Of a stretch of 64,000 nt of DNA, positions 1-10,104 are shown piece by piece; the stretch's first letter is position 1, and every line of letters begins with the position of its first letter. This DNA is from Rhizobium oryzihabitans (lineage in GTDB: Bacteria; Pseudomonadota; Alphaproteobacteria; Rhizobiales; Rhizobiaceae), in contig NZ_CP048632.1 of NCBI RefSeq assembly GCF_010669145.1, positions 1,860,001 to 1,924,000 on the forward strand, given 5' to 3'. The notes under the pieces were generated by a model, which worked only from the letters and a program-made list of their open reading frames with translations, made no database searches and was not told the DNA's origin. A program made the translations under genes and the position numbers.

Positions 1-118
1 TTCCAGACAAAAACCATATTGGCAGGACAAAGCACTCATGCCAAAGACATTAAGATAAACATATAAGCTTCAGTTGCGCGCTAAAATGGTGCCCAGGAAG
101 TTTTCCGGATCCACTCTT

Positions 119-784
119 ATGCTTGAAAGACTCCGCGAACCAGCGCCAGCATTTCCGCTGCCCAATGACCAGAACGGCGCTTACGAGCGCGCGCTCAGGC
201 ATTCTGCGCGCGTGAAACGGCTGAAAATTATCCTGCCGCTCGGCGCAGCGGTCATTTCGCTTGCCTTCATCGCTGTTTCGCTGATCCGAACCTGGGCGCC
301 CGACGAGGTTTCGCTGGAAAGCGCAAGGATCGAAGACGGCAAGATCGTAATGGAAAAACCCGCCGTTGCGGGCCGCAACGAGAAGGGGATCGACTATTCC
401 ATGAACGCCGACCGTGCGTTGCAGGACATCGCCAACCCCAACCTGATGACGCTTGAGAAGGTTCTGGCCGCCGTGCCGGTGAACGATGGTATCGCCCAGG
501 TGATCGCCCAGGAAGGCATCTTCGACCGGGCCACCAATAAGCTGAAGATGACCGCACCTTTTGACATCAATCTCAGCAATGGCATACAAGCGAAGTTCCA
601 GTCTGCGGACGTCGATCTGAAAGCCGGAAAAATGAGCAGCCGGGAGCCCGTTTCAATCAAAACAAACGACGGCTCGATTGTTGCGCAATCGATTGATATC
701 GCCGATAATGGCAAGACGATTACATTTTCGGGGCAGGTACGGGCACGTATCGCTGCATCCAATATCAAAAATGAAGGCAAGTGA
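119..784 (+). CDS. lptC: LPS export protein LptC
   Basis: LptC is the bitopic inner-membrane subunit of the Lpt bridge that passes lipopolysaccharide from LptB2FG to periplasmic LptA. The 221-residue product has a basic cytosolic N-terminus, one membrane segment at about residues 40-60 and a periplasmic beta-rich domain, matching family size. The frame is also open from a TTG at 74 and an ATG at 86; I chose the ATG at 119, but none of the three has a convincing ribosome binding site. It lies directly before lptA and lptB, the usual order, and its stop is close to or overlaps the lptA start. Identification rests on topology plus context, since LptC sequences diverge strongly. Confidence 0.85.
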   Translation: MLERLREPAPAFPLPNDQNGAYERALRHSARVKRLKIILPLGAAVISLAFIAVSLIRTWAPDEVSLESARIEDGKIVMEKPAVAGRNEKGIDYSMNADRALQDIANPNLMTLEKVLAAVPVNDGIAQVIAQEGIFDRATNKLKMTAPFDINLSNGIQAKFQSADVDLKAGKMSSREPVSIKTNDGSIVAQSIDIADNGKTITFSGQVRARIAASNIKNEGK

Positions 785-797
785 GAGCCCGGTCCAG

Positions 798-1361
798 ATG
801 ATGCAAATTTCCCGTCCCGTTTCCATTGGCAGATCCGCCGGCCTTACAGCTGCTGGTCTTTTTTTCTCGTGCCTTGCAACTGTGGCTTTTGCCCAGAACA
901 CCACCAGCAACATGCAGGGCGTGAAGCTTTCCGGCGATCAGCCGATCGCGATTGAAAGCGATCAGCTCGAAATCCGGGATCAGGAGCGCAAGGCCTATTT
1001 CACCGGCAATGTGAAAGTGGTGCAGGGCACGACCACCCTTCAGGCCGGCAAGATGACCGTGAACTACAAGGGGCAAGGTTCGTCGCTCACCAGCGGTGAT
1101 GCCAACATCGAAAAAATCTTCGTGGACAATAACGTCTATCTGACGTCCGAAACCCAGAAGGCCACGGCCGATCACGGCGAGTTCGACATGGCGGCGCAGA
1201 CCTTCATCCTCACGGGCAAGCAGGTCGTGCTGTCCGAGGGCACGAATGTGTTCACCGGCTGCAAGCTGACTGTGTTGATGAATACGGGACAGGCCAAGCT
1301 CGAAAGCTGCGGCGGCCCCGTCCGGATCATGCTCGATCCAAAATCGCAGAAAAAACAGTAG
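798..1361 (+). CDS. lptA: LPS transport periplasmic protein LptA
   Basis: This is the periplasmic OstA-fold protein that forms the LPS-conducting bridge. An N-terminal signal peptide ends near ATVAFAQN, followed by the family pattern of short beta strands (IAIESDQLEIRDQERKAYF, then GNVKVVQG and GKMTVNY). Two adjacent ATGs (798, 801) and an upstream ATG at 771, which would overlap lptC by 14 nt, are possible starts. The mature domain is the same in all cases. The gene ends 9 nt before the GTG start of lptB, so lptC-lptA-lptB look co-transcribed and translationally close. Confidence 0.88.
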   Translation: MMQISRPVSIGRSAGLTAAGLFFSCLATVAFAQNTTSNMQGVKLSGDQPIAIESDQLEIRDQERKAYFTGNVKVVQGTTTLQAGKMTVNYKGQGSSLTSGDANIEKIFVDNNVYLTSETQKATADHGEFDMAAQTFILTGKQVVLSEGTNVFTGCKLTVLMNTGQAKLESCGGPVRIMLDPKSQKKQ

Positions 1362-1370
1362 TCTCACCTC

Positions 1371-2180
1371 GTGAAGATACCCTCGATCTCAAAAATATTT
1401 GGCGGTGGACGCGACCGGTCCGCGGACGCGCCCTCACCGGCCGACAAGGCTCGCTATGAAGGCACGCTCATCGCGCATGGTCTGACCAAGACCTACAATA
1501 CGCGCCGGGTCGTCAATGGCGTGTCATTGGTCGTGCGCCGCGGCGAGGCAGTTGGGCTGCTCGGTCCGAACGGCGCGGGCAAAACCACCTGTTTTTACAT
1601 GATCACAGGCCTCGTGCCGGTGGATTCCGGCAAGATCGCCATCAATGGTAACGATGTGACCGGCATGCCGATGTACAGGCGCGCGCGCCTCGGCGTCGGT
1701 TATCTGCCGCAGGAAGCCTCTATCTTCCGTGGACTGACGGTCGAGGAAAACATCCGCGCCGTACTGGAAGTACACGAGCCTGACAGCGCCAAGCGCAACC
1801 GCAAGCTTGATGAACTGCTGGAAGAGTTCCACATTGCGCAGCTGCGCAAGTCGCCCGCTGTCGCGCTGTCGGGTGGTGAACGCCGCCGTCTGGAAATCGC
1901 CCGCGCTCTGGCGACTGATCCGACCTTCATGCTTCTGGACGAACCCTTTGCGGGCGTCGATCCGATTTCCGTCAGCGACATCCAGAATCTCGTCCGGCAT
2001 TTGACCGCACGCGGGATCGGCGTTCTCATTACGGACCACAATGTTCGCGAAACGCTCGGCCTCATCGACCGCGCCTACATCATCCATGCCGGTGAGGTTC
2101 TGACCCATGGCCGCGCAGACGATATCGTCAACAATCCGGACGTGCGTCGGCTCTATCTCGGCAATAATTTTAGCCTGTAA
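1371..2180 (+). CDS. lptB: LPS export ABC transporter ATP-binding protein LptB
   Basis: This cytoplasmic ATPase powers LPS extraction by LptFG. The 269-residue protein shows Walker A GPNGAGKTT (about residues 64-72), signature LSGGERRR, Walker B FMLLDEPFAGVD and the H-loop TDHNVRET. It starts with GTG. The N-terminus carries about 30 extra polar residues before the ABC domain compared with the roughly 240-residue enterobacterial protein, as is common in rhizobia. It is the last gene of the lpt cluster, with rpoN 150 nt downstream, the conserved neighbour of lptB in proteobacteria. Confidence 0.95.
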   Translation: MKIPSISKIFGGGRDRSADAPSPADKARYEGTLIAHGLTKTYNTRRVVNGVSLVVRRGEAVGLLGPNGAGKTTCFYMITGLVPVDSGKIAINGNDVTGMPMYRRARLGVGYLPQEASIFRGLTVEENIRAVLEVHEPDSAKRNRKLDELLEEFHIAQLRKSPAVALSGGERRRLEIARALATDPTFMLLDEPFAGVDPISVSDIQNLVRHLTARGIGVLITDHNVRETLGLIDRAYIIHAGEVLTHGRADDIVNNPDVRRLYLGNNFSL

Positions 2181-2332
2181 GCTTCGGGCGCGAAAGATTC
2201 TTCATCGCGCCCCGCCCTGACGCTTGACCAAACATAATAAAAAAGCAATTTTTGGGCCAAGTTCTCTTGCCCTCGCAAAATTTATGAAAACTGTGGCAAT
2301 GGAGAAGCTGTAAGGGGAGTTTCGCGTCCGCC

Positions 2333-3883
2333 ATGGCATTATCTGCCAGCCTTTTGCTGCGTCAAAACCAGTCTCTCGTGATGACACCGCAACTGATGCA
2401 GTCCATCCAGCTGCTTCAGATGACGCATTTCGAACTGACGCAGTTTATCGCGCAGGAGGTTGAACGCAATCCGCTGCTCGAAATTGCGGCAAACGATGGC
2501 GATTTGGGCGGCGACAGCCCTGCGGATGCAGAGAATTTCGGCGATGCCGACAGCGAGGCCTCCGACAAATCCGCAACGGTAACGGCCGATAGCGACGACT
2601 GGTATGGCGAGCGCGCCGCCAATCTTGGCGAACAGCTCGATACCAGCTTCGAAAACGTCTTTCCCGACGATGGCGAACCCCGAAAGGCCGATGCCCCCGA
2701 GCTGGCAAGCCAATGGAAATCCATGCCCGGGCAGGAGTCCGGCGAAAGTTACGATCTCGACGATTTCGTTGCCGCGAGACAAAGCCTCGGTGACCATCTC
2801 AATCAACAATTGCCGCTTGCCATATCCTCCCCGGAGGACAGGATGATAGCCGATGCGCTGATCGGCCAGCTCGACGAAACAGGATATATCGCGACGGATG
2901 CCGTCGATGATGTCGCGGAACGACTGGGAGCTACTCCTTCGGCAGTGCAGCAGGTTTTGAAGACCCTTCAGGGTTTCGACCCTCCGGGCGTGTTTTCCCG
3001 TTCGCTGAGCGAGTGTCTGGCGATCCAGCTTGCCCAGAAGGACCGCCTCGATCCGGCCATGCGGGCGCTTGTCGACAATCTGGAGCTCCTGGCCAAACGG
3101 GATTTCGCGGCCCTGAAAAAAATCTGTGGCGTCGATGAAGAGGACCTTCTCGACATGCTGGCGGAAATCCGCACGCTCAATCCGCGCCCAGGTGCCGGCT
3201 ACGATTCGATGGTCTCGGAGACAATCGTCCCTGATATCATCGTTCGCCCCTCATCAGCAGGCGGCTGGCTTGTCGAGATCAATCCCGAGACCCTGCCCCG
3301 CGTACTCATCAACCAGACCTATTTCGCCGAGGTCTCGCGACACAAGGCCCGTCAGGGTGAGGATCAGGATTTTCTGGCTGAGTGCATGCAGACGGCCCAC
3401 TGGCTGACCCGCAGCCTCGACCAGCGTGCCCGCACAATCATGAAGGTGGCCACCGAAATCGTTCGCCAGCAGGACGCCTTTCTTGTCAACGGCGTGGATC
3501 ACCTGCGACCGCTGAACCTCAAGACCGTGGCCGACGCCATCAAGATGCATGAATCCACCGTCAGCCGCGTGACGTCGAAAAAATACATGCTGACGCCGCG
3601 CGGGCTGTTCGAGCTGAAATATTTCTTCAGCGTATCGATCAGCTCCGTGGAAGGCGGCGACAGCCATTCGGCGGAGGCGGTGCGCCACCGCATCAAGGGC
3701 ATGATCGCGCAGGAGGCCGCCGACGCGGTGCTTTCCGACGACGATATCGTCGACAATCTGAAAAAGAGCGGCATCGATCTCGCCCGCCGCACCGTCGCCA
3801 AATATCGCGAGGCGATGAACATCCCCTCCTCCGTGCAGAGGCGTCGGGAAAAGAAGGCGCAGGCAAGAGCTTCCGCCTACTGA
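2333..3883 (+). CDS. rpoN: RNA polymerase sigma-54 factor
   Basis: Sigma-54 directs RNA polymerase to -24/-12 promoters for nitrogen and carbon regulation and other activator-dependent genes. At 516 residues the protein has the glutamine-rich region I at the N-terminus (LLRQNQSLVMTPQLMQSIQ), an acidic region II at about residues 55-140, the core-binding domain, and near the C-terminus the RpoN box ARRTVAKYRE (about residues 484-493). The ATG at 2333 gives the expected N-terminus. It stands between lptB and hpf/ptsN, a near-universal arrangement in which the downstream genes feed back on nitrogen-PTS control. Confidence 0.96.
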   Translation: MALSASLLLRQNQSLVMTPQLMQSIQLLQMTHFELTQFIAQEVERNPLLEIAANDGDLGGDSPADAENFGDADSEASDKSATVTADSDDWYGERAANLGEQLDTSFENVFPDDGEPRKADAPELASQWKSMPGQESGESYDLDDFVAARQSLGDHLNQQLPLAISSPEDRMIADALIGQLDETGYIATDAVDDVAERLGATPSAVQQVLKTLQGFDPPGVFSRSLSECLAIQLAQKDRLDPAMRALVDNLELLAKRDFAALKKICGVDEEDLLDMLAEIRTLNPRPGAGYDSMVSETIVPDIIVRPSSAGGWLVEINPETLPRVLINQTYFAEVSRHKARQGEDQDFLAECMQTAHWLTRSLDQRARTIMKVATEIVRQQDAFLVNGVDHLRPLNLKTVADAIKMHESTVSRVTSKKYMLTPRGLFELKYFFSVSISSVEGGDSHSAEAVRHRIKGMIAQEAADAVLSDDDIVDNLKKSGIDLARRTVAKYREAMNIPSSVQRRREKKAQARASAY

Positions 3884-4128
3884 GCAGCGAAAACGATCAC
3901 GTTTTCAGGGCTTGGCTGCCGCACCCCGGCTGCACCATTGACTCTTGTCACGCCAGGGGCTAGAAGCCCGCCGCACACGTAAGCAAGGTCATTTGTAACG
4001 GATTCATCTCCACCGTCCATGGGCGTAAAATTCGAATGGGGGCTTTTTAAGGTCTTCGAAACGCTTGGATGCGCGCTCGGCTTGACGTAAGCTGGTACTC
4101 GCAAATCACTACAAAAAGGAAAATTTCC

Positions 4129-4701
4129 ATGAGTGTGCGTGTATCTGGTAAACATATGGAGATCGGTGAATCTTTCCGTCAGCGGATTGAGGACAATATA
4201 GGTCTGGCAGTTACCAAATACTTCGATGGGGGGTATTCAGGCCAAGTGACCGTCGAGAAGTCGGGATCGCGTTTTGCCGCCGATTGCAAGCTGCATCTCG
4301 ATACGGGCGTTGTATTGCATGCGGCGGGTCAGGCAAATGATCCGCAAGCGAGTTTCGATGCAGCCGCAGAGCGGATCGAAAAGCGCCTGCGTCGCTACAA
4401 GCGCAAGCTGAAAGACCATCATAGCGGCGCAAATGGCGCGATGCCGGAAATCGCCTATACGGTGATGGATGCTATTCCCGATGAGGATCACGAGGTCCCT
4501 GAAGATTACGCACCCACCATCGTGGCAGAGAGTTCGAAACAGATAAAGACAATGTCCGTTGCCAGCGCCGTGATGGCGCTCGACATGACGGACGAACCGG
4601 TTCTGCTCTTCCGCAGCCCGGGCAAGGAATATCTCAACATCGTCTACCGACGTCATGACGGCAATATCGGCTGGATCGACGCGGAAACGATCAAGAGCTG
4701 A
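4129..4701 (+). CDS. hpf: Ribosome hibernation-promoting factor, long form
   Basis: HPF binds the 30S decoding centre in stationary phase and, in the long form, dimerises ribosomes to 100S. The N-terminal S30AE/YfiA domain (about residues 1-105, starting MSVRVSGKHMEIGESFRQR) is joined by an acidic linker to a C-terminal dimerisation domain (about 130-190, including EPVLLFRSPGKEYLNIVYRR). An upstream frame is open from 4069, but the ATG at 4129 has an AAGGA 8 nt before it and gives the family N-terminus. It lies between rpoN and ptsN as in most proteobacteria. Confidence 0.94.
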   Translation: MSVRVSGKHMEIGESFRQRIEDNIGLAVTKYFDGGYSGQVTVEKSGSRFAADCKLHLDTGVVLHAAGQANDPQASFDAAAERIEKRLRRYKRKLKDHHSGANGAMPEIAYTVMDAIPDEDHEVPEDYAPTIVAESSKQIKTMSVASAVMALDMTDEPVLLFRSPGKEYLNIVYRRHDGNIGWIDAETIKS

Positions 4702-4716
4702 ACAGTCTGACAGGAC

Positions 4717-4755
4717 TGTGGGAGGCGGGGCGCGAAAGCGTATCTGCCTCCCACA
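4717..4755 (+). other. Inverted repeat between hpf and ptsN
   Basis: Ten-base perfect arms (TGTGGGAGGC at 4717-4726 and GCCTCCCACA at 4746-4755) enclose a 19-nt loop. No T run follows, so it is more likely an mRNA-processing or stabilising hairpin, or a leader structure of ptsN, than a full terminator. ptsN starts 30 nt later. Confidence 0.5.
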
Positions 4756-4784
4756 TCGTCTCGATGGCATGAAGGAAAAAGAGA

Positions 4785-5246
4785 ATGGCGTTGGCAGATT
4801 TGCTGCAACAAGATGCGATTATTCCCGCCCTCAAGGTGAATTCCAAAAAGCAATTGCTTCAGGAGCTGGCCGCAAAGGCAGCCAGAATTACCGGAGTCTC
4901 GGAACGGGAAGTTTTCGACGTCATCCTCCAGCGTGAAAAACTCGGCTCCACCGGCGTCGGGCACGGCATTGCCATTCCGCATGGCAAGCTCAGCAGCATT
5001 CACCAGATCACGGGCGTTTTCGCACGCCTTGAAACCCCGGTCGATTTCGAAGCGCTGGACGATCAGCCGGTTGATCTGGTTTTCCTGTTGCTCGCGCCCG
5101 AGGGCGCCGGCGCGGATCACCTGAAGGCGCTTTCCAGAATTGCGCGCGCCCTGCGCGACCCCGAACTGGTAGCCAAGCTGCGCGCCACCGATTCCGACAC
5201 GGCAATCTACGCCTTCCTCAATCAGGAGCAGGCGACGGCGGCCTGA
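4785..5246 (+). CDS. ptsN: PTS IIA-like nitrogen regulatory protein PtsN (EIIA-Ntr)
   Basis: Regulatory EIIA of the nitrogen PTS; it is phosphorylated on histidine by NPr and controls potassium transport, sigma-54-linked and other functions rather than sugar uptake. The 153-residue protein is a single PTS_EIIA type-2 domain with the phosphorylated histidine in GHGIAIPHGK (His at about residue 66). Length and neighbours (rpoN, hpf) are typical. A strong terminator lies about 40 nt after the stop. Confidence 0.95.
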   Translation: MALADLLQQDAIIPALKVNSKKQLLQELAAKAARITGVSEREVFDVILQREKLGSTGVGHGIAIPHGKLSSIHQITGVFARLETPVDFEALDDQPVDLVFLLLAPEGAGADHLKALSRIARALRDPELVAKLRATDSDTAIYAFLNQEQATAA

Positions 5247-5282
5247 TAGCCACTTTTCTGCTGGCCTCAGTTTTCATGACAT

Positions 5283-5311
5283 AAAAAACGCGCCCTGAAG
5301 GCGCGTTTTTT
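5283..5311. terminator. Bidirectional Rho-independent terminator
   Basis: ACGCGCC (5288-5294), loop CTGAA, GGCGCGT (5300-5306), flanked by six A on the left and six T on the right. It can therefore end ptsN on the plus strand and grpE on the minus strand. Confidence 0.9.
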
Positions 5312-5333
5312 ATTGGGGTAAGAAGAGAATGCC

Positions 5334-5969
5334 TCAGGCATCCTTTTCATTGAGAGAAGAGGTGCCCGGCTCAGCCGATGCGGATATCTCAACTTTCGGG
5401 CCGCCCTTGGCGACGCCAACCATGGCGGGACGCAGCACGCGATCACCGATGGTAAAGCCGGCCTGAACCACCTGAAGGACCGTGTTGTTCGGAACCGCTG
5501 TGTTGGGGATTTCGAACATGGCCTGGTGGAAATTCGGGTCGAATTTCTGACCCTCGGCATCGATCTTCTTCACGCCGTGGCGCTCCAGCGTCGACAACAT
5601 CGAGCGCTCGGTCATCTCCACGCCTTCGATCAGACCGTTGAGGCCGGCTTCGCCATTGGTCTTGAGTTCATCCGGAATGGCCTCGAGAGCGCGGCGAAGA
5701 TTGTCGGAAACGGCTAGCATGTCGCGTGCGAAACCAGCGAGCGAATAGGACTTGGCATCCTTGACGTCGCGTTCGGTACGGCGGCGAAGATTGTCCATTT
5801 CCGCTGCGAGACGCAGGAACTTGTCGCGCAGATCGGCATTTTCGGCCTTGAGCAGTTCGACCGGATCGGGTTCGGCGGCTTCGGCAGGTTCTTCCCCGGC
5901 AAGCGCGGGTTCGACAAACTCTTCGGCGACATCAGCGTCAGGTCCGGGCTTTTTTGTATCGTCGGTCAT
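5334..5969 (-). CDS. grpE: Nucleotide exchange factor GrpE
   Basis: GrpE releases ADP from DnaK during the chaperone cycle. The 211-residue protein has an acidic, disordered N-terminus (about 1-45), a long helical segment ([20 protein letters not shown] onward) and the C-terminal beta domain containing [20 protein letters not shown] and the [19 protein letters not shown] signature. It follows hrcA on the same strand after a 113-nt gap, the usual alphaproteobacterial hrcA-grpE order. I saw no CIRCE element here. Confidence 0.95.
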   Translation of the reverse strand: MTDDTKKPGPDADVAEEFVEPALAGEEPAEAAEPDPVELLKAENADLRDKFLRLAAEMDNLRRRTERDVKDAKSYSLAGFARDMLAVSDNLRRALEAIPDELKTNGEAGLNGLIEGVEMTERSMLSTLERHGVKKIDAEGQKFDPNFHQAMFEIPNTAVPNNTVLQVVQAGFTIGDRVLRPAMVGVAKGGPKVEISASAEPGTSSLNEKDA

Positions 5970-6082
5970 GACGTTCTCCAGATTTGAATGTTGTTGGTTG
6001 CGCCCGATATCGAGCTTTGACGGGCAAAAATCAAGGCTTGCGGCGAAAAGCTTGCCGCATTCTCTGACCTTGCGGCTTTGTC

Positions 6083-7174
6083 CTATCTCTGCTTGCGGGA
6101 AAGGCGGGCCATGATCTGCGCTGTATAGTCCACCATAGGTACGATACGGGCGTAATTGAGCCTGGTGGGACCGATGACGCCGACCGCACCCACGACACGG
6201 TTTTCCTCATCGCGGTAGGGCGCGACGATCAGCGATGAACCGGACAATGAAAAGAGCTTGTTTTCCGAACCGATGAAAATCCTGACCCCAGAGCCGCTTT
6301 CCGCAAGATTTAGGATCTCGATGAGGTTTTCCTTGCGCTCGAGATCGTCGAACAGCAGGCGCACGCGATCAATGTCTTCCTCACCGGCGAGACCTTCGAG
6401 CAGGTTGGAGCGCCCGCGAACAATGAGGCGGCCAAGTTTGCCATCCTCATTGTCCCCCGCCCAGACGGCCAGGCCGCGCTCGATCAGATCCTGCGCCAGC
6501 GTGCCCAATTCCGATTGCAATTCCGCCTGCTGCCTCTGGAACTGGGCTCGCAGCTCCTGCAGCGTCTGGCCGGACAGATGGGCATTGATGAAATTCGCCG
6601 CCTCGATCAATTGTGATGACGAAATGCCGGCGGGCAATTCGATGATGCGGTTTTCGACCTGGTTGTGATCGCCGACCAGCACGGCGAGCGCCTTGGTGGG
6701 CTCCAGCCGGATGAATTCCACATGTTTGAGGATGACGTCGTTCTTGGCTGTCAGCACGAGGCCCGCACCGCGCGACATGCCTGATAGCATGCGGCTCGCC
6801 TCCGTGAGCAACCCTTCCAGAGATTGCTCGTGGCCGGCGACCGGGCCGATCTGCCGGTCGATGTTCGCCCGCTCCTCAGCAGGCAGATCGCCCACCTGCA
6901 TGAAGGCGTCGACGAAGAAACGCAGCCCCGTCTGGGTGGGCAGGCGCCCGGCGCTGATATGCGGCGAATAAATGAGGCCGAGTTCCTCAAGGTCGCTCAT
7001 GACGTTGCGGACGGAGGCGGGTGAAAGCGACATCGGCAGCAGCCGCGACAGGCTGCGCGATCCCAAAGGTTCGCCGGTGTCGAGATAGCCTTCGACGATG
7101 CGCCGGAAAATCTCCCGCGACCGTTCATCCAGCAGCGATGCCTGATCTTTTGAAAGCGGTGCTGAAAAGCCCAT
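6083..7174 (-). CDS. hrcA: Heat-inducible transcription repressor HrcA
   Basis: HrcA represses groESL-type operons by binding CIRCE. The 363-residue protein begins with a winged-helix domain ([20 protein letters not shown], then [19 protein letters not shown]), followed by the HrcA GAF-like domain ending in [19 protein letters not shown]. It is divergent from rph and upstream of grpE. No CIRCE sequence (TTAGCACTC-N9-GAGTGCTAA) was seen in its upstream region, so autoregulation is not supported by this window. Confidence 0.95.
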   Translation of the reverse strand: MGFSAPLSKDQASLLDERSREIFRRIVEGYLDTGEPLGSRSLSRLLPMSLSPASVRNVMSDLEELGLIYSPHISAGRLPTQTGLRFFVDAFMQVGDLPAEERANIDRQIGPVAGHEQSLEGLLTEASRMLSGMSRGAGLVLTAKNDVILKHVEFIRLEPTKALAVLVGDHNQVENRIIELPAGISSSQLIEAANFINAHLSGQTLQELRAQFQRQQAELQSELGTLAQDLIERGLAVWAGDNEDGKLGRLIVRGRSNLLEGLAGEEDIDRVRLLFDDLERKENLIEILNLAESGSGVRIFIGSENKLFSLSGSSLIVAPYRDEENRVVGAVGVIGPTRLNYARIVPMVDYTAQIMARLSRKQR

Positions 7175-7310
7175 CTCGTCCGTTCTTTGTCATCCAAATC
7201 CTGTTTGCATCAATATAATGCGTCGCACCGCTGGGACAAAATGGAAATTGGCTTTGCAAATGCCCGGGCCTCGCCTTAGAAGGCAGGAACCAACATGGAG
7301 AGTGGATCAT

Positions 7311-8027
7311 ATGCGGCCTTCAGGCAGAAAAACCGATCAGATGCGCAAGGTTTCCTTCGAGCGTAATTTCTCGAAACATGCGGAAGGCTCCTGTCTGGTC
7401 AAGTTCGGTGACACGCATGTGCTCGTCACCGCAAGCCTTGAGGAAAAGACGCCGCCGTGGCTGCGCAACAGCGGCAAGGGCTGGGTCACCGCCGAATACG
7501 GCATGCTGCCGCGTTCCACCCATGAACGCATGAAGCGCGAAGCCGCCGCCGGCAAGCAGGGTGGGCGCACGCAGGAAATCCAGCGCCTCATCGGCCGCTC
7601 GCTCCGCGCCGTCGTTGATCTGCAGGCGCTCGGGGAGCGCCAGATCAGCATCGACTGCGACGTCATTCAGGCCGATGGCGGCACACGCACCGCCTCGATC
7701 ACCGGCGCATGGATTGCTCTCCACGACTGCCTGAAGTGGATGGAAACCCGCAACATGATCAAGGTCGAAAAGGTCCTCAAGGATCACATCGCGGCGATCT
7801 CCTGCGGTATCTTCGCAAAACAACCCGTCATCGATCTCGATTATCTGGAAGACTCCTCCGCCGAGACCGACGCGAATTTCGTCATCACCGGCTCCGGCGG
7901 CATCGTCGAGGTTCAGGGAACGGCGGAAGGCGCACCTTTCTCCGAAGAGGAATTCCTGACGCTGCTCGGCCTTGCAAAGGCAGGCTGCAGCGAGCTGGTC
8001 GCCCTTCAGAAACAGGCGATTGCCTGA
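7311..8027 (+). CDS. rph: Ribonuclease PH
   Basis: RNase PH is the phosphorolytic 3'-5' exoribonuclease that trims tRNA precursors. The 238-residue protein starts [20 protein letters not shown], the family N-terminus. The open frame begins 93 nt earlier, but the ATG at 7311 is clearly the start. Conserved blocks include [17 protein letters not shown] and the phosphate-binding region near [17 protein letters not shown]. It is followed after 17 nt by rdgB and then hemW, a conserved alphaproteobacterial string divergent from hrcA. Confidence 0.96.
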   Translation: MRPSGRKTDQMRKVSFERNFSKHAEGSCLVKFGDTHVLVTASLEEKTPPWLRNSGKGWVTAEYGMLPRSTHERMKREAAAGKQGGRTQEIQRLIGRSLRAVVDLQALGERQISIDCDVIQADGGTRTASITGAWIALHDCLKWMETRNMIKVEKVLKDHIAAISCGIFAKQPVIDLDYLEDSSAETDANFVITGSGGIVEVQGTAEGAPFSEEEFLTLLGLAKAGCSELVALQKQAIA

Positions 8028-8044
8028 GCCGACAGGAAAACGTC

Positions 8045-8689
8045 ATGCGCAAGCTCGATACTAGAACGATCGTCGTCGCCAGCCACAACAAGGGCAAGAT
8101 CGCCGAAATTGCCGATCTCATCGGACCTTTCGGCTTTTCCGCCAAATCGGCTGCCGAGCTGAATTTCGAAGAGCCGGACGAGACGGGCACCACCTTTGAG
8201 GAAAATGCCGCCATCAAGGCGCTTGCCTCCGCAAAGGCGTCCGGCCTGCCTGCTCTTTCCGACGATTCCGGTCTGGTGATCGATGCGCTGGATGGCGCGC
8301 CCGGCGTCTATACCGCCAACTGGGCGGAGACGGCCGACGGCACGCGCGACTTCGCCATGGCCATGCGGAAGGTCGAGGATGCGCTTGCCGAACGCGGCGC
8401 ATCCAACCCGGAAGATCGCACAGGCCGCTTCGTCAGCGTGTTGTGCCTTGCCTGGCCCGACGGGCATGTCGAATATTTTCGCGGCGAGGTTGAAGGCAAT
8501 GTGGTGTGGCCGCCGCGCGGTACGAGCGGTTTCGGTTATGACCCCGTCTTCAAACCTGAAGGCTATGACACTACATTCGGTGAGATGACGGCGGACGAAA
8601 AACATGGCTGGAAGCCGGGTGACGCGGTAGCGCTGTCACACCGTGCCCGCGCCTTTAAAAAATTCGTAGAAACCTGCCTGGAGGCATGA
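8045..8689 (+). CDS. rdgB: XTP/dITP pyrophosphatase (RdgB/HAM1)
   Basis: House-cleaning enzyme hydrolysing non-canonical purine triphosphates (dITP, XTP) to monophosphates. The 214-residue protein has the Ham1 signatures [10 protein letters not shown] near the N-terminus, [10 protein letters not shown] and [19 protein letters not shown], and the C-terminal FGYDPVF. The last codons overlap the hemW start by 4 nt (ATGA at 8686-8689), suggesting translational coupling. Confidence 0.95.
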   Translation: MRKLDTRTIVVASHNKGKIAEIADLIGPFGFSAKSAAELNFEEPDETGTTFEENAAIKALASAKASGLPALSDDSGLVIDALDGAPGVYTANWAETADGTRDFAMAMRKVEDALAERGASNPEDRTGRFVSVLCLAWPDGHVEYFRGEVEGNVVWPPRGTSGFGYDPVFKPEGYDTTFGEMTADEKHGWKPGDAVALSHRARAFKKFVETCLEA

Positions 8690-9894
8690 ACCCGATGGTC
8701 GGGGAGCATCATTTTTCTGCCCCCGGCGCATCGCTTCTGCCGGACACGGGCGATCCCGGTTTCGGGATCTATCTGCACTGGCCCTTCTGTGCGGCCAAGT
8801 GTCCCTATTGCGATTTCAACAGCCATGTCCGCCACCGTCCGGTGGATCAGGAACGGTTTACGGCTGCCTTTCTGCGTGAAATGGAACATATGCGGGCGCT
8901 CAGCGGCCCGCGCGTGGTCACCAGCATCTTCATGGGAGGCGGCACGCCATCGCTGATGGATCCACAGACGGTGGGCGCAGTTCTTGATGGCGTCTCGCGC
9001 TTCTGGCATGTGCCGGATGGTATCGAGATCACCATGGAGGCCAACCCTTCAAGCGTCGAGGCGGAACGTTTTCGCGGTTACCGGGCGGCGGGCGTCAATC
9101 GCGTCTCGCTTGGTGTGCAGGCGCTGAACGATCGGGATCTGAAATTCCTCGGCCGTCTGCATGATGTTGCCGATGCGCTGAAAGCCATCCGGCTGGCACG
9201 GGAAATCTTCCCGCGCATGTCCTTTGATCTCATCTATGCCCGTCCGAACCAGACGGTGGCCGAATGGGACGCCGAATTGAAGGAGGCTGTCTCCTATGCC
9301 GTCGACCATCTGTCGCTCTACCAGCTGACCATTGAGGAAGGCACGCCCTTTTACGGGCTGCACAAGGCTGGCAAGCTCATCGTGCCGGATGGCGAACAGT
9401 CGGCCGTGCTTTATGAAGCGACGCAGGAAATCACCGAGCGTTACGGCATGCCGGCCTATGAGGTTTCCAACCATGCCCGGCCCGGCGCGGAAAGCCGCCA
9501 TAACCTCACCTATTGGCGTTATGGCGATTATGCCGGCATCGGCCCCGGCGCCCATGGCCGCCTGACCAAGGGTGCCTCCAAGCTCGCGACCGCCACCGAG
9601 CGCCACCCGGAAACCTGGCTCGAGACCGTCGAGCGGGAAGGCCACGGCATGGTCGATCAGGAAATGCTCGGCGTAGATGAGCAGGCCGACGAATTGCTGC
9701 TGATGGGCCTTCGCCTGCGCGAGGGTATCGATCTCGCCCGCTGGAGCGATCTGTCTGGCCGCGACCTCGACCCGGAAAAGGAAGAATTCCTTCTGCAACA
9801 CGGTTTCGTGGAAAGGCTCGGCAATTCCCGCCTGCGCTGCACGCCTTCCGGCATGCTCATTCTGGATGCAGTGGTGGCCGACCTCGCCTGCTGA
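8686..9894 (+). CDS. hemW: Radical SAM haem chaperone HemW
   Basis: This HemN-related radical SAM protein, long annotated as oxygen-independent coproporphyrinogen III oxidase, is now regarded as a haem chaperone for respiratory enzymes. The 402-residue protein shows the cluster motif CAAKCPYC (CxxxCxxC, about residues 44-51 from the first ATG), the GGGTPSLM block and a C-terminal HemN domain. A second ATG at 8695 is an alternative start. The CxxxCxxC without the extra HemN N-terminal region favours HemW over true HemN. Confidence 0.9.
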   Translation: MNPMVGEHHFSAPGASLLPDTGDPGFGIYLHWPFCAAKCPYCDFNSHVRHRPVDQERFTAAFLREMEHMRALSGPRVVTSIFMGGGTPSLMDPQTVGAVLDGVSRFWHVPDGIEITMEANPSSVEAERFRGYRAAGVNRVSLGVQALNDRDLKFLGRLHDVADALKAIRLAREIFPRMSFDLIYARPNQTVAEWDAELKEAVSYAVDHLSLYQLTIEEGTPFYGLHKAGKLIVPDGEQSAVLYEATQEITERYGMPAYEVSNHARPGAESRHNLTYWRYGDYAGIGPGAHGRLTKGASKLATATERHPETWLETVEREGHGMVDQEMLGVDEQADELLLMGLRLREGIDLARWSDLSGRDLDPEKEEFLLQHGFVERLGNSRLRCTPSGMLILDAVVADLAC

Positions 9895-9931
9895 TTGGCG
9901 GCATTGAGCGACCCGAAAAGCCAATTAAAAA

Positions 9932-9957
9932 AAAGCGGCCCAGCGGGCCGCTTGAGG
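9932..9957 (+). terminator. Hairpin after hemW
   Basis: AGCGGCCC-AGC-GGGCCGCT, preceded by a run of A, follows the hemW stop. The T stretch after it is short on the plus strand, while the A run before it would give a U tract for minus-strand transcripts arriving from dnaA. Confidence 0.55.
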
Positions 9958-9985
9958 GCATAACAAAATCCGAAAACCTTCTATG

Positions 9986-10071
9986 CGTCATGCTCGGCTT
10001 GTCCCGAGCATCCGCAGCCGCATGACTTTCCGAAACGTGGCTGGATCCTCGGGATGAGCCCGAGGATGACG
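9986..10071. repeat. Two-hairpin palindromic intergenic element (G/C-stem type)
   Basis: The left arm (about 9986-10020) starts CGTCATGCTCGG with a CTTGTCCCGAGCAT hairpin and ends in AGCC after a 3-base bulge. The right arm (10039-10071) starts GGCTGGATCCTCGGG and ends CCCGAGGATGACG. The arms are near reverse complements of each other, and each folds internally. It resembles the widespread rhizobial intergenic mosaic elements with two large palindromes. A related element lies at 22485-22604. Confidence 0.7.
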
Positions 10072-10104
10072 TCGCCTATTGCGGGATGATGGCCAACGGA
10101 TTGA

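Noticed and set aside
4069..4128. Sigma-54 promoter before hpf
   Set aside because: Several GG/GC pairs were examined but none has the required 10-base spacing with a TGGCAC-like element.
7175..7310. CIRCE operator near hrcA
   Set aside because: No TTAGCACTC/GAGTGCTAA pair in the hrcA-rph gap or before grpE.
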